Assembly: GCF_004801905.1 (NCBI RefSeq) | Contig: NZ_SSSN01000003.1 | Location: 682,001 to 746,000 of the forward strand | DNA: 64,000 nucleotides | Direction of reading: 5' to 3' | Source of the DNA: Orlajensenia flava | GTDB taxonomy: Bacteria; Actinomycetota; Actinomycetes; Actinomycetales; Microbacteriaceae | Part shown: positions 1 through 7,958 of the stretch, piece after piece | Position numbering within the stretch: the stretch's first letter is position 1 | How the letters are laid out: every line of letters starts with the position of its first letter | The notes under the pieces: generated by a model | Told to the model about the DNA's origin: nothing | Databases searched by the model: none | What the model saw: only the letters and a program-made list of their open reading frames with translations | Program-made: the position numbers and the translations under genes

Positions 1-729
1 GCCGCAGCCGCCGACCTCATCAGCGGCGGGCGACTGCAACTCGGTGTCAGTCGAGGCTCACCCGAGACGGCGCTGAACGGTCCCGAGACGTTCGGCTTCG
101 TTCCGCCCGACGGGCAGACGGATGCCGACCTCGCTCGCGCCAAGACCGCGCTGTTCCGGGAGGCGATCGCCGGTGCGGGAGTCGCCGAAGCGGACCCGAG
201 GATGCTCGGCGCCCGGGGAGCTCTGGCCATTCAGCCGCAGTCGCCGGGGCTTGCCGACCGCATCTGGTGGGGTTCCGGCACCCGGGCGACGGCGAAGTGG
301 ACCGGCGAGCAGGGCATGAACCTGATGAGCTCGACACTGCTGACCGAGGACACCGGCGTGCCGTTCGACGAGCTGCAGGCCGAGCAGATTGACATCTTCC
401 GCGACACCTGGCGTGCGGCTGGATGGGAACGGGAGCCGCGGGTGTCAGTGAGCCGGAGCGTCATCCCGATCATCGACGACGAGAGCCGCCGGTACTTCGG
501 TTCACGGTCCGACGGGGAGGATCAGGTCGGGTACCTCGACGGCGGCCTCGCCCGCTTCGGCCGCGACTACGTCGGCCCGCCGGATGAGATCGCCGAGTTG
601 CTCGCGCGGGATGCCGCCGTCCAGGCCGCCGACACCGTGCTGATGACGGTGCCGAACCAATTGGGCGTCGACTTCAACGCCCGGCTCCTCGAGTCGATCA
701 TCCGCGACGTGCGCCCGGCACTCGGCTGA
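1..729 (+). CDS. LLM-class flavin-dependent oxidoreductase, C-terminal part
   Basis: The reading frame is open from the first base of the window, so the N-terminus lies outside. The visible 242 residues begin with LISGGRLQLGVSRGSPE, the typical strand of bacterial luciferase-like monooxygenases, and continue with an insert and a C-terminal barrel part containing DEIAELLARD, a form common near the end of this family. These enzymes use FMN or F420 to oxidise small organic substrates; the substrate cannot be read here. It ends at TGA and converges on the ferritin-like genes on the other strand, with a repeat array in between. Family assignment is good, function unknown. Confidence 0.8.
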   Translation, partial: AAAADLISGGRLQLGVSRGSPETALNGPETFGFVPPDGQTDADLARAKTALFREAIAGAGVAEADPRMLGARGALAIQPQSPGLADRIWWGSGTRATAKWTGEQGMNLMSSTLLTEDTGVPFDELQAEQIDIFRDTWRAAGWEREPRVSVSRSVIPIIDDESRRYFGSRSDGEDQVGYLDGGLARFGRDYVGPPDEIAELLARDAAVQAADTVLMTVPNQLGVDFNARLLESIIRDVRPALG

Positions 730-755
730 CCCGCCGCGCGTCCCCACCCGGCACC

Positions 756-1004
756 GTGCGATAACGCGCATCCCGGCACGCAACGGTGCCATAACGCGCA
801 TCCCCGCCACGCGCTCCGACGCCACACCGCACGCCGTGCTGCGCGAAAGTGCAATAACGCGCATCCCGCCGCGCGACAGTGTCATAACGCGCATCCGCCA
901 CGCCCACGCCGCAGCGGTGCCATCGCGCGCATCCCGCCGAACGTCGAGTGCCGCCGCAGTGCCATAACGCGCATCGTGCCGCGCGGCGGTGCCATAACGC
1001 GCAT
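756..1004. repeat. Array of seven copies of a 16-bp repeat (GTGCCATAACGCGCAT)
   Basis: The 305-bp gap between two convergent genes holds seven near-identical copies of GTGCCATAACGCGCAT, starting at 756, 786, 849, 879, 917, 959 and 989. Steps are 30, 63, 30, 38, 42 and 30 bp. Differences sit at bases 4-5 and, in copy 5, at bases 8-9 (CATCG for CATAA). Spacers are GC-rich and variable in sequence. The AT-containing core stands out from the background. No start-codon-led ORF with normal actinobacterial character covers it. Possible roles are a protein-binding array, an interspersed repeat cluster or a decaying tandem repeat. Confidence 0.9.
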
Positions 1005-1034
1005 CCCGGCGTGAGCGCACGGCCGGCACGCGCC

Positions 1035-1829
1035 TCAGGCGGGGATGCCCAGCCCGTCGAGGGCGTCCTGAACGATCGTGAGACCACCCAGCCCCGGCAT
1101 GCTGCTGATGCTGTCGTCGACCTTGCGCGCCGCGCGGCGACCGTCCGGCCCGCTCATCAGGTGTCCCATGACGTGGGTGACGTCGTCGCGTGACATGATG
1201 CTCGATCCCACGGGCGCCCAGAAGTGCGAGAGCGCGAACCGGGTGATCTTCTGCGCCTTGGTGCTCGCGGCCAATCGCTCCCGAGCCTGCGACGTGTAGA
1301 AGGCCACGTGCCGGGCCTCCTGCTTCGCAATGCGCCGCAGCAGCTCGGCGAGCACGGGGTTCTGCTCGAGCTCGGCCATCCGGTTGTACGCCGTGATGGC
1401 CGACCACTCGTTCGCCGCTCCCCATGACATGTGCACGGCGACGAAGTCGGTGCCGACCAGGCCCCCCAGCACGGACTGCTTCATGGGGTCGAGCTTGTCC
1501 TTCCAACCGAGCTTGAGTCGGTTGGCCTTGAGCACGTCGTAGTCGACGGTGACATCGTGCAGGGCGAGCACCGCCGCGAGGGCCTCACCATGCCAGAACT
1601 CCTCGCGGTTCCACATCGTCATGAACGCGCTCACGTCCGCCTCCCGGTGCGAGGGCGTGGTGAGCAGGTCACGTGTGTAGCAAACGGTGTGGTATTCCAC
1701 GTCGGCCATATAGCGGAGGGTGCGCAAGGAGTCGGCGGGCAACGGATGGCGGCGGAAGCTCTCCAGGTCGAGATCGGCCCAGTTCACGCTCACCGAGGTC
1801 GCGGTGTAACGATCGATGTCGAAGCCCAT
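1035..1829 (-). CDS. Ferritin-like diiron protein (desaturase superfamily)
   Basis: The 264-residue all-helical protein shows the ligand pattern of ferritin-like diiron carboxylate enzymes: a helix-1 Glu (MADVEYH), an ExxH pair in EEFWHGE, a third-helix Glu in ANEWSAIT, and a second ExxH in KQEARHVAFY. This resembles acyl-ACP desaturase/ferritin-like oxidases, which use oxygen at a di-iron centre; the substrate is unknown. The ATG at 1827-1829 was chosen over the upstream open frame because GGAGA precedes it and it overlaps the stop of the upstream gene (ATGA), so the pair is probably translationally coupled. The neighbour is a paralogue that has lost several of these ligands. Confidence 0.75.
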   Translation of the reverse strand: MGFDIDRYTATSVSVNWADLDLESFRRHPLPADSLRTLRYMADVEYHTVCYTRDLLTTPSHREADVSAFMTMWNREEFWHGEALAAVLALHDVTVDYDVLKANRLKLGWKDKLDPMKQSVLGGLVGTDFVAVHMSWGAANEWSAITAYNRMAELEQNPVLAELLRRIAKQEARHVAFYTSQARERLAASTKAQKITRFALSHFWAPVGSSIMSRDDVTHVMGHLMSGPDGRRAARKVDDSISSMPGLGGLTIVQDALDGLGIPA

Positions 1830-2614
1830 CAGCGTTCTCCGTTCCGCGCCGCGCGCTCGAGTCGACGACGGAGCGCGACGTCGTCGTCGGCGTCGATGAT
1901 GCCGAGCCCGCACACGAAGCGAACGACCTCTTCTGTTGCGCCTCCACCCGAACGCAGGAGCCCATCGAACGCCGCCCGGTCGACATCATCAAGACGTTCG
2001 ATGCCGAGTGGCCAGTTGCGCGCCAGCAGTTCGCGTCGGGCGAGGCGACGAGCGCGCGCATCCGTTCGCAGCCGCCTCTCCGCCTCCTCCGAGAAGAACG
2101 CCGTATGGCGCTGCTTCATCGTCACGATGAGCGACAATGCGTCGACGAGTTCACGGCGATCAGTCCGGGCGCCCATCCGGTCGTACGCCGCGGTGAGCAT
2201 CCGGTCGTCGATGGCGCCATCGAGCATGTGCACGCCGATGACCGACTCCCCCTCGAGGAATCCGGCGAGCGACCGCCGCACGGGTCCGGCGGCACGACGT
2301 CGCTCAGTCAACGGGACGGCGATGGGACTCTCGCCACCTGCACCGGCCAGCGCGCTCAGCACATCCGCGATCCAGAACCTCTCGTAGGCCCAGCTCACCA
2401 GGAATGCCGTGATCCGCGCGTCCTTATGGGTGGCCGTGACGAGGACGTCGCGCAACTGGGCCATCGTCCCACCCTCGAGTGCCGCGAGGATCGCCAGCAG
2501 GCGCCGCATTGTCGAGGGCAGCGGATGCTCCGCGAAGGAGGCGAGATCGACGTCCTCCCGCAGGCTCCCGCGAGCGGTCTGCGCGAACTCGCGCACGTCG
2601 AAGGCCGGGTCCAT
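1829..2614 (-). CDS. Ferritin-like paralogue with degenerate diiron site
   Basis: The 261-residue protein aligns along its length with the product of the gene that follows it. The metal site is eroded: EEFWHGE is replaced by ERFWIAD, the third-helix Glu by Asp (AIDDRML), and EARH by KQRH. The helix-1 Glu (AALEGG) is kept. It probably cannot assemble a normal diiron centre and may be a non-catalytic partner of its neighbour, as heteromeric pairs of active and inactive subunits are known in diiron families. The start is the ATG at 2612-2614 behind a strong GGAGG. It is first in a two-gene operon, divergent from the DNA ligase gene. Confidence 0.7.
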   Translation of the reverse strand: MDPAFDVREFAQTARGSLREDVDLASFAEHPLPSTMRRLLAILAALEGGTMAQLRDVLVTATHKDARITAFLVSWAYERFWIADVLSALAGAGGESPIAVPLTERRRAAGPVRRSLAGFLEGESVIGVHMLDGAIDDRMLTAAYDRMGARTDRRELVDALSLIVTMKQRHTAFFSEEAERRLRTDARARRLARRELLARNWPLGIERLDDVDRAAFDGLLRSGGGATEEVVRFVCGLGIIDADDDVALRRRLERAARNGER

Positions 2615-2704
2615 GGCTCCATCCTCCCTCCTCGGACGGGCGAATACCGACAGTAGCCGCCACGGGCGCTCGCATCCGAGCATCCGCCGCGGGATGATCG
2701 GAGC

Positions 2705-3754
2705 ATGCGCTCACCGATCGACCTGCCCGTCTCCCCCATGCTCGCCAAGGCCGTTCCCACGGTCCCGGCGGCGGACAGCGTGACGGGAGGGCTCAGTTTC
2801 GAGCCGAAGTGGGACGGATTCCGAGCGATCATCTCGTTCGACGGCGAGGACGTCGAGATCGGCAGCCGAGGTTCCAAGCCGCTCACGCGCTATTTCCCCG
2901 AACTCACCGAGGTGCTCGCCCATTCGCTCCCGTCGCCGTGCGTGATCGACGGCGAGATCATCGTGCGCCGGCCGTCGGGAGCCGGGGAGCGACTGGACTG
3001 GGAGGCGCTCTCGCAGCGCATCCATCCTGCGGAGTCGCGCATCCGCCTGCTCTCCCAGCAGACGCCCGCGAGCTTCGTCGCCTTCGACCTGCTCGCCGTG
3101 GGCGACGAGGGCCTGCTCGATCATCCGTTCTCCGAGCGCCGGGCACGCCTGGAGTCGCTCGCGGCCACCCTTCCTGCTCCGCTGCACCTGACGCAGGTGA
3201 CGACGGATGTCGAGACCGCGCGCCGCTGGCTCGTGGAGTTCGAGGGTGCCGGTCTCGACGGCGTGGTGGCCAAGCCGCTGGCGGCGACGTACCAGCCCGG
3301 CAAGCGCACCATGCTCAAGATCAAGCACCACCGCGAGGCCGACGTGGTGGTGATCGGCTACCGCATGCACAAGAGCGGCACCGGTGTCGGTTCACTCCTG
3401 CTCGGGCTGTACGACGACGGGCAGCTGCGCGGGGTCGGCGGGTCGTCGGCGTTCAGCGATGCGCGCCGGCTGGAACTGATCGACGAGCTGGCGCCCTACG
3501 TCCTGCGGGATCCCGACGGCGCCGCTGTCACCGGCGAGGGTGATCGCAGCCGATTCGCGTCCAACAAGGACGTGTCGTTCGTGCGGCTCGAGCCGCGGCT
3601 CGTCATGCAGGTGCGCTACGACCAGATGGAGGGGTCGCGCTTCCGGCACACGGTGCAGTTCGAACGCTGGCGACCCGACCGCGACCCGGTCTCGTGCACC
3701 TTCGAGCAGCTCGAGGTGCCAGCGGACTACGACCTCGACGAGGTGCTGCGCTAG
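2705..3754 (+). CDS. ligC: ATP-dependent DNA ligase (LigC/LigD ligase-domain type)
   Basis: The 349-residue product has the nucleotidyltransferase motifs in order: motif I EPKWDGFR with the adenylated Lys at residue 35, motif III SRGSKPLTRYFPEL, motif IV VIDGEIIV, motif V GVVAKP followed by MLKIKHH, and a C-terminal OB domain with VRLEPRLVMQVRYDQ. It seals nicks using ATP and in actinobacteria usually acts in end joining or base-excision repair together with a LigD-type polymerase. That polymerase is encoded next door on the opposite strand. No Ku gene is visible nearby. The length matches LigC-like enzymes rather than full LigD, which also carries polymerase and phosphoesterase domains. Confidence 0.9.
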   Translation: MRSPIDLPVSPMLAKAVPTVPAADSVTGGLSFEPKWDGFRAIISFDGEDVEIGSRGSKPLTRYFPELTEVLAHSLPSPCVIDGEIIVRRPSGAGERLDWEALSQRIHPAESRIRLLSQQTPASFVAFDLLAVGDEGLLDHPFSERRARLESLAATLPAPLHLTQVTTDVETARRWLVEFEGAGLDGVVAKPLAATYQPGKRTMLKIKHHREADVVVIGYRMHKSGTGVGSLLLGLYDDGQLRGVGGSSAFSDARRLELIDELAPYVLRDPDGAAVTGEGDRSRFASNKDVSFVRLEPRLVMQVRYDQMEGSRFRHTVQFERWRPDRDPVSCTFEQLEVPADYDLDEVLR

Positions 3755-3796
3755 GCGCAGCCTCGGCGACAGGCGCGCGCCACCTCGACGACGGCG

Positions 3797-3855
3797 CGCG
3801 CCATTTCGACGGCCTCGGCACCCGTTGGAATGGCGCGCAGGCCGATCAACTGGCG
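3797..3855 (+). repeat. Palindromic repeat element E1 (intergenic copy)
   Basis: In the 153-bp gap between the convergent ligase and polymerase genes lies a 59-bp segment that matches, without gaps, 44 of 59 positions of the reverse complement of 62207-62265 inside dfrA. It contains a perfect 10-bp inverted repeat, GCGCGCCATT at 3796-3805 and AATGGCGCGC at 3829-3838, able to form a hairpin. A partial extra arm (GCGCGCCACCTCGACGAC) lies just upstream at about 3774-3791. The base after the CCA of the arm and its partner differ together between the two copies (T-A here, C-G in dfrA), which supports a conserved stem. Confidence 0.8.
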
Positions 3856-3907
3856 CAGGGCGGCCATCGCGGGGGCTGCAGGGCGAAGGGGCTGGCGGAG
3901 GCCCGGT

Positions 3908-4933
3908 TCACTCCTCGGGCGTGCGCGCCCGGCTCGGCTGCACGCGCATGGGCTCGCCGGGCATCTTGGGGAAGTCGGGCGGGAACGGCAGTTCGCCGAG
4001 ACCGGCGGCGAGGTCGCGCTCCCACCACTGCAACAGGGTGTCGATGCTGCCGTGCTCCTCGTGCATGCGCGCCCACGGATCGCCGACGGTCGCCAGGCGC
4101 TCCGGCACCGTGAGCACTGTGAACGCCTGAGGGTCCGCGCCGTCCAGCTCGTCCCACTCGAGCGGGCAGGAGACGGATGCCCCGGGCAGGGCGCGGGGAG
4201 AGTAGGCGCCGGCCATCGTGCGATCACGGTTGGCCTGGTTGAAGTCGACGAACAGCTTCTCGCCGCGCTCCTCCTTCCACCAGGCGGTGGTGACGCGCTC
4301 GGGCATCCGTCTCTCCAACTCGCGAGCCGCGGCGATGACGGCGTGCCGCACGTCGAGGAATTCGCGTTCCGGCTCGATGGGCGCGAAGACGTGCAGTCCT
4401 CGGTTGCCCGAGGTCTTCACGAACGCCTGAAGTCCCGCGTCGGCGAGCACGGCCCGCAGCTCGATTGCGGCGGGGATCGCCTCATCGAAGCCGGTGCCCG
4501 GCTGCGGGTCGAGGTCGATGCGCAGCTGGTCGGGGTTGTCCGGATCGCCGGCGCGCGAAGCCCACGGGTGGAAGACGATGGTGTTCATCTGCACCGCCCA
4601 CACCGCGACAGCCGGTTCGTCGATGACGAGTTGCGGATGCGAGCGCCCGCTCGGGTAGGTGACCGGAACGGACCGCACGAAATCCGGTGCGCCCTTGGGC
4701 GGGTTCTTCGAGAAGAACTGCTCCCCATCCACCCCCTCGGGAAAACGCTGCAGCGACACCGGCCGGTCGCCGTTGGCCGCGACGAACGCATCGCCGACCG
4801 CGACGAGGTAGCGCGCGAGGTCGATCTTGGTGATGCCCGCCTGCGGCCACAGCACGCGCCGAGGACTCGAGATGCGCACCTGCCGATCACCGTGCGGACC
4901 GGGGACGGTGAGAATCTCAGCTTCGCTCGCCAT
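3908..4933 (-). CDS. LigD-type primase-polymerase (PolDom)
   Basis: The 341-residue protein is a stand-alone archaeo-eukaryotic primase-like domain of the LigD family, which adds nucleotides or ribonucleotides at DNA ends during non-homologous end joining. Visible marks are VLWPQAGITKIDLARY near the N-terminus, NTIVFHPW around residue 120, the catalytic metal-binding pair in RIDLDPQPG (Asp140 and Asp142), the KTSGNRGLHVFAPI phosphate-binding stretch, and LFVDFNQANRDRTMAGAYSPR with the third acidic residue. There is no ligase or phosphoesterase domain; the ligase is separate and convergent. It starts at the ATG 4931-4933. Confidence 0.92.
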   Translation of the reverse strand: MASEAEILTVPGPHGDRQVRISSPRRVLWPQAGITKIDLARYLVAVGDAFVAANGDRPVSLQRFPEGVDGEQFFSKNPPKGAPDFVRSVPVTYPSGRSHPQLVIDEPAVAVWAVQMNTIVFHPWASRAGDPDNPDQLRIDLDPQPGTGFDEAIPAAIELRAVLADAGLQAFVKTSGNRGLHVFAPIEPEREFLDVRHAVIAAARELERRMPERVTTAWWKEERGEKLFVDFNQANRDRTMAGAYSPRALPGASVSCPLEWDELDGADPQAFTVLTVPERLATVGDPWARMHEEHGSIDTLLQWWERDLAAGLGELPFPPDFPKMPGEPMRVQPSRARTPEE

Positions 4934-4953
4934 GCGCCAACGCTACCGTCCGC

Positions 4954-5901
4954 TCACCGCAGGGCGGACGTCATGGTGCGCCGAGCCCTCCAACGAGGAA
5001 CCGCGATGACGGCCACGCCGATGATGAGCACCGCGGCTCCGACCAGCTCGAGGGCATTCGGCAGCTCATGGAGGATGAGGACCCCCGCCGCCAGCGCCAC
5101 CACGGGCGCGAGCAGACTGAACGGAGCGACGGCTGCGCTCGGGTAGCGGCTGAGCAGGCTGTTCCAGATGCTGTAGCCGACGAGCGATGCGGCGATGGCG
5201 GTGTAGGCGACGCACGCCCAGGTCTCCCAGCCGAAGGACGTGACACTCTCGGCGACGGCCGCAGGTCCGTCGAGGATCAGGCTGAGGGCCACCATCGGAA
5301 TGGGCACCACGAGTGCCGACCACACCACGAGCCCGAGCCCGTTCGAGGGCGGAGCGAGTCGGGCGATCACGTTGCCGATGCCCCAACTGAGGCCGCCGGC
5401 GAGGCAGATGACGAACGGCAGCACGGCTGCCGCCCCCTCGACGCCGCCGAATCTCCCCGCAGCCACGAGCGCGAGGCCGCCGGCGCCGACGGCGATGCCG
5501 GTGATCTGCTTCGCGGTCGGCCTCTCGCGCACCACCACCGCGCTGATGAGCACGGTGAAGATCATCTGGCTCTGCAGCACGGCGGCGGCGAGCCCCGCCG
5601 GCAGGCCGAGGTGTATCGCCGTGAACACGCAGCCGAACTGCCCAGCACTCATGAAGAGTCCGACGCCGACGATGATGCGCCACGGCACGTCCGGCCGTCG
5701 AACGAAGAAGACCAGCGGAATGGCCACGAGCAGGAAACGCAGCGCCACGAGCAGGAGCGGAAGGGTGTCGCGCAGGCCGAGGTCGATGAAGACGAAGTTG
5801 ACGCCCCAGATCACCCCGACGAGGCAGGCGAGCGCGGTGTGCGAAGGCTTCACCGTCCAACTCTGGCGTGGCTGCGGTTGCCCGTCCAGTCGCCCGAGCA
5901 T
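4954..5901 (-). CDS. EamA-family (DMT) transporter
   Basis: The 315-residue protein is an integral membrane protein with about ten hydrophobic helices arranged as two EamA repeats, typical of drug/metabolite exporters such as amino-acid or purine effluxers. The first repeat begins ACLVGVIWGVNFVFI and contains the family-typical ALRFLLVAIPL; the second begins GGLSWGIGNVIA. The C-terminus is basic. The start is uncertain: the ORF allows 5901 (ATG), but a GTG at 5851-5853 right before the first helix would give the more usual length of about 299. The substrate is not predictable. It ends 20 bp before the polymerase gene on the same strand. Confidence 0.85.
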   Translation of the reverse strand: MLGRLDGQPQPRQSWTVKPSHTALACLVGVIWGVNFVFIDLGLRDTLPLLLVALRFLLVAIPLVFFVRRPDVPWRIIVGVGLFMSAGQFGCVFTAIHLGLPAGLAAAVLQSQMIFTVLISAVVVRERPTAKQITGIAVGAGGLALVAAGRFGGVEGAAAVLPFVICLAGGLSWGIGNVIARLAPPSNGLGLVVWSALVVPIPMVALSLILDGPAAVAESVTSFGWETWACVAYTAIAASLVGYSIWNSLLSRYPSAAVAPFSLLAPVVALAAGVLILHELPNALELVGAAVLIIGVAVIAVPRWRARRTMTSALR

Positions 5902-5990
5902 CGACGGCGCCCGGCCGGATGACGGCGTTGGCCTCCGGAGACGACGATGGGGCGAGCTCGCGCCCGCCCCGTCATCCGTTCAACGCCGGA

Positions 5991-6908
5991 TCAATACCAG
6001 CCCGAGCTCTCCGAGTGGTCCCAAGCCGCACAGGGCGTGCCCCACCGGCCGGAGATGTAGCCGAGGCCCCACGCGATCTGCGTTGCGGGGTTCGTCGCCC
6101 AGTCGGCGCCGGCCGAGGCCATCTTGCTGGCGGGGAGCGCCTGGGGGATGCCGCCTGCGCCACTCGAGGAGTTGTAGGAGTTGGCGTTCCAACCCGATTC
6201 CCTGCTCCAGAGCGCCACGAGGCAGCCGAACTGGTCGTCGCCCCAGCCGTAGTTCGCGGCCATCATGTCGTGAGCGATCGCCTGCGCGCCACTCGGGTCG
6301 GACGGCGCCGCGGGGCGCGATCCCGTCGACGTGGAGGGCGCCGACGACGCGCTCTTCTGGGCCGCTGCAGCGTCTGCGGCGGCCTGAGCGGCGGCAGCAG
6401 CGGCCGCGGCCTGCTCGGCGGCGACGCGGTCGGCCTCGGCGACCGCGGCCTGAACCGTCGGGATCCCGGCCTTCGTCTCGTCGACGAGGGCGAGAACCCG
6501 CTCGGGGGCGAGCAACTTGTAGTTGGCCAGTTTCGCCACCGAGGTCGAGAGGACGGTGGCATCGGCCTTGCCCGACGCCGAGGCGATCGTCGCGGTCGCG
6601 TCGCTCATCGTCGCCACCGCGCTGAGAGTGGATCGTGCCTTGAGGACGGCGCTGTAGGCGCCGAGCTGTTCGCGGTGCATCGCCGTGCTGTTGGTGAGGG
6701 CGGCAGTGGCGGCCACTCGATCGTTCTCGGCGGCGAAGGCCGACTGCATGGCGAAGCCGGATCCCGTGATGGCGCCGATCGCGACGACGGCGGTGACGGC
6801 GAGGATGCGGCCCTTGCGGTGCCGACTGCCGGTCGTGCGGCTGCCTGCCGAACCGGCCTTGGATGGTGCTTCAGACGTGGAGGGAGAGCTGAGGTTCTGG
6901 TTCTGCAT
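5991..6908 (-). CDS. Secreted lytic-transglycosylase-like (SLT/APF-type) protein
   Basis: About 305 residues. A basic Ser/Thr-rich N-terminus is followed by a hydrophobic segment (ILAVTAVVAIGAITG) ending in AFA-AE, consistent with a signal peptide or signal anchor. Then come a helical Ala-rich region, a low-complexity linker, and a C-terminal domain of about 85 residues with CLVALWSRESGWNANSYN and SGAGGIPQALPASKM. The Glu in SRESGW is the expected catalytic acid of SLT-like muramidases common in actinobacteria. It probably cleaves peptidoglycan outside the membrane. The start may be ATG 6906-6908 or the GTG at 6915-6917; neither has a strong ribosome-binding site. Confidence 0.8.
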   Translation of the reverse strand: MQNQNLSSPSTSEAPSKAGSAGSRTTGSRHRKGRILAVTAVVAIGAITGSGFAMQSAFAAENDRVAATAALTNSTAMHREQLGAYSAVLKARSTLSAVATMSDATATIASASGKADATVLSTSVAKLANYKLLAPERVLALVDETKAGIPTVQAAVAEADRVAAEQAAAAAAAAQAAADAAAAQKSASSAPSTSTGSRPAAPSDPSGAQAIAHDMMAANYGWGDDQFGCLVALWSRESGWNANSYNSSSGAGGIPQALPASKMASAGADWATNPATQIAWGLGYISGRWGTPCAAWDHSESSGWY

Positions 6909-7070
6909 GACTTTCACGTGCGGTGCCCGCGCACGGCGCTGGGCGACTCGGGGTCGAACGATCCGCGCAACGATAGGCGCGGGCGAAGTCGCCAGTCTGC
7001 CGAGCCTGTCTGGACAAACCCTCAGTTTCCGCTGGGAACGACCACTTTCGTCACATGAGTCACACGAGCC

Positions 7071-7958
7071 TCAGGCGGCCGTGATACCCGCCAACTCGAA
7101 CTCCAAGACCTTCACGAAGGTGCTCGCAGCACACGTGGAAAGCATCGGCTCGGAGTAGGTCTCGGTCAGCTCGACGGTGATCGGGCCGTCATCCGTCGCC
7201 AACTGCACGAACCAGCGGTGACCGTGGCCGCGTTCTTCGGCGAGTGGCGGATACGCGTCGATGCGGTCGTCACCGAGTTCGAGGCGCGCGAAGTGCTGGG
7301 CAGCTTGAACCGGGTGGGAGAGCGAGCTTCGGCCGCGCAGGAAGCGCTCGTCCACGCGCCCGTCGCGGTATGCCGCCGCGATCTCGCCGACATCCCCGTC
7401 ATCGACGCGTCCGTAGTAGAGCCCGTGGGGCAGCAGCACCATGGTTCCGGCGAACCGGTCTCCGCCCAGGTGGGAGCACTCCCAGGTCTCTTCGGGATGC
7501 AGCTCCGCCAGCTCCGTGACCACCTGCCGGCCCCGCACGGCGCAGCACTGGTCGTGTCGGGCGTGGGTGCAGACGCAGAAGATCGGCTCGTCGCTGGGCT
7601 CGCCCGTCGATCCGTCCAGCGGAACCTCGAGCAGATCCTCGATGTTCTCCACCCATCCCCATCGCACGCTCTCGTTGCCCGGACGGGAGTCGACGAACGC
7701 CCAACGCCAGCCCACCTGGGGCGCGCGTCGCCCGGTGCGCCGGATGGCGAGCGGACGGATGCCGGCAGCCTCGATGCGCTTGACGATCGCGCGGCCGAGA
7801 ACCGGGTCGAACGGAGGCTCGAGGAACGCGCTGGTGCCCCACGCCGCCGAGTTCTCGATGAGGAACCACTGCATCCCTCTCGGGCCCGTGCCGGCGAGCG
7901 GATCCTGCCGCTCGTGCGACGTATCGCTGCACGGACGCCAGTCGAGCGCGTGCGTCAC
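7071..7958 (-). CDS. Sucrase/ferredoxin-like family protein
   Basis: The 295-residue product belongs to the Suc_Fer-like family, whose members have a thioredoxin-like fold that can bind a 2Fe-2S cluster. The diagnostic region is IFCVCTHARHDQCCAVRG, then WECSHLGGDRFAGTMVLLP, giving cysteines and a histidine suitable for a cluster. The family has no settled biochemical role; electron transfer is a reasonable guess. The start codon GTG (7956-7958) overlaps the stop of the upstream cupin oxygenase gene (GTGA), so both are probably made together. It is third in a three-gene unit with a small repeat protein and the oxygenase. Confidence 0.85.
   Translation of the reverse strand: MTHALDWRPCSDTSHERQDPLAGTGPRGMQWFLIENSAAWGTSAFLEPPFDPVLGRAIVKRIEAAGIRPLAIRRTGRRAPQVGWRWAFVDSRPGNESVRWGWVENIEDLLEVPLDGSTGEPSDEPIFCVCTHARHDQCCAVRGRQVVTELAELHPEETWECSHLGGDRFAGTMVLLPHGLYYGRVDDGDVGEIAAAYRDGRVDERFLRGRSSLSHPVQAAQHFARLELGDDRIDAYPPLAEERGHGHRWFVQLATDDGPITVELTETYSEPMLSTCAASTFVKVLEFELAGITAA

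Noticed and set aside
756-1004. CRISPR array
   Set aside because: Repeats are only 16 bp, spacers are 14-47 bp and GC-rich, spacing is irregular, and no cas gene is near.
6909-7070. Cyclic-di-AMP (ydaO-type) riboswitch upstream of the transglycosylase-like gene
   Set aside because: Such switches often precede actinobacterial cell-wall hydrolases, but the conserved cores could not be found in the leader.
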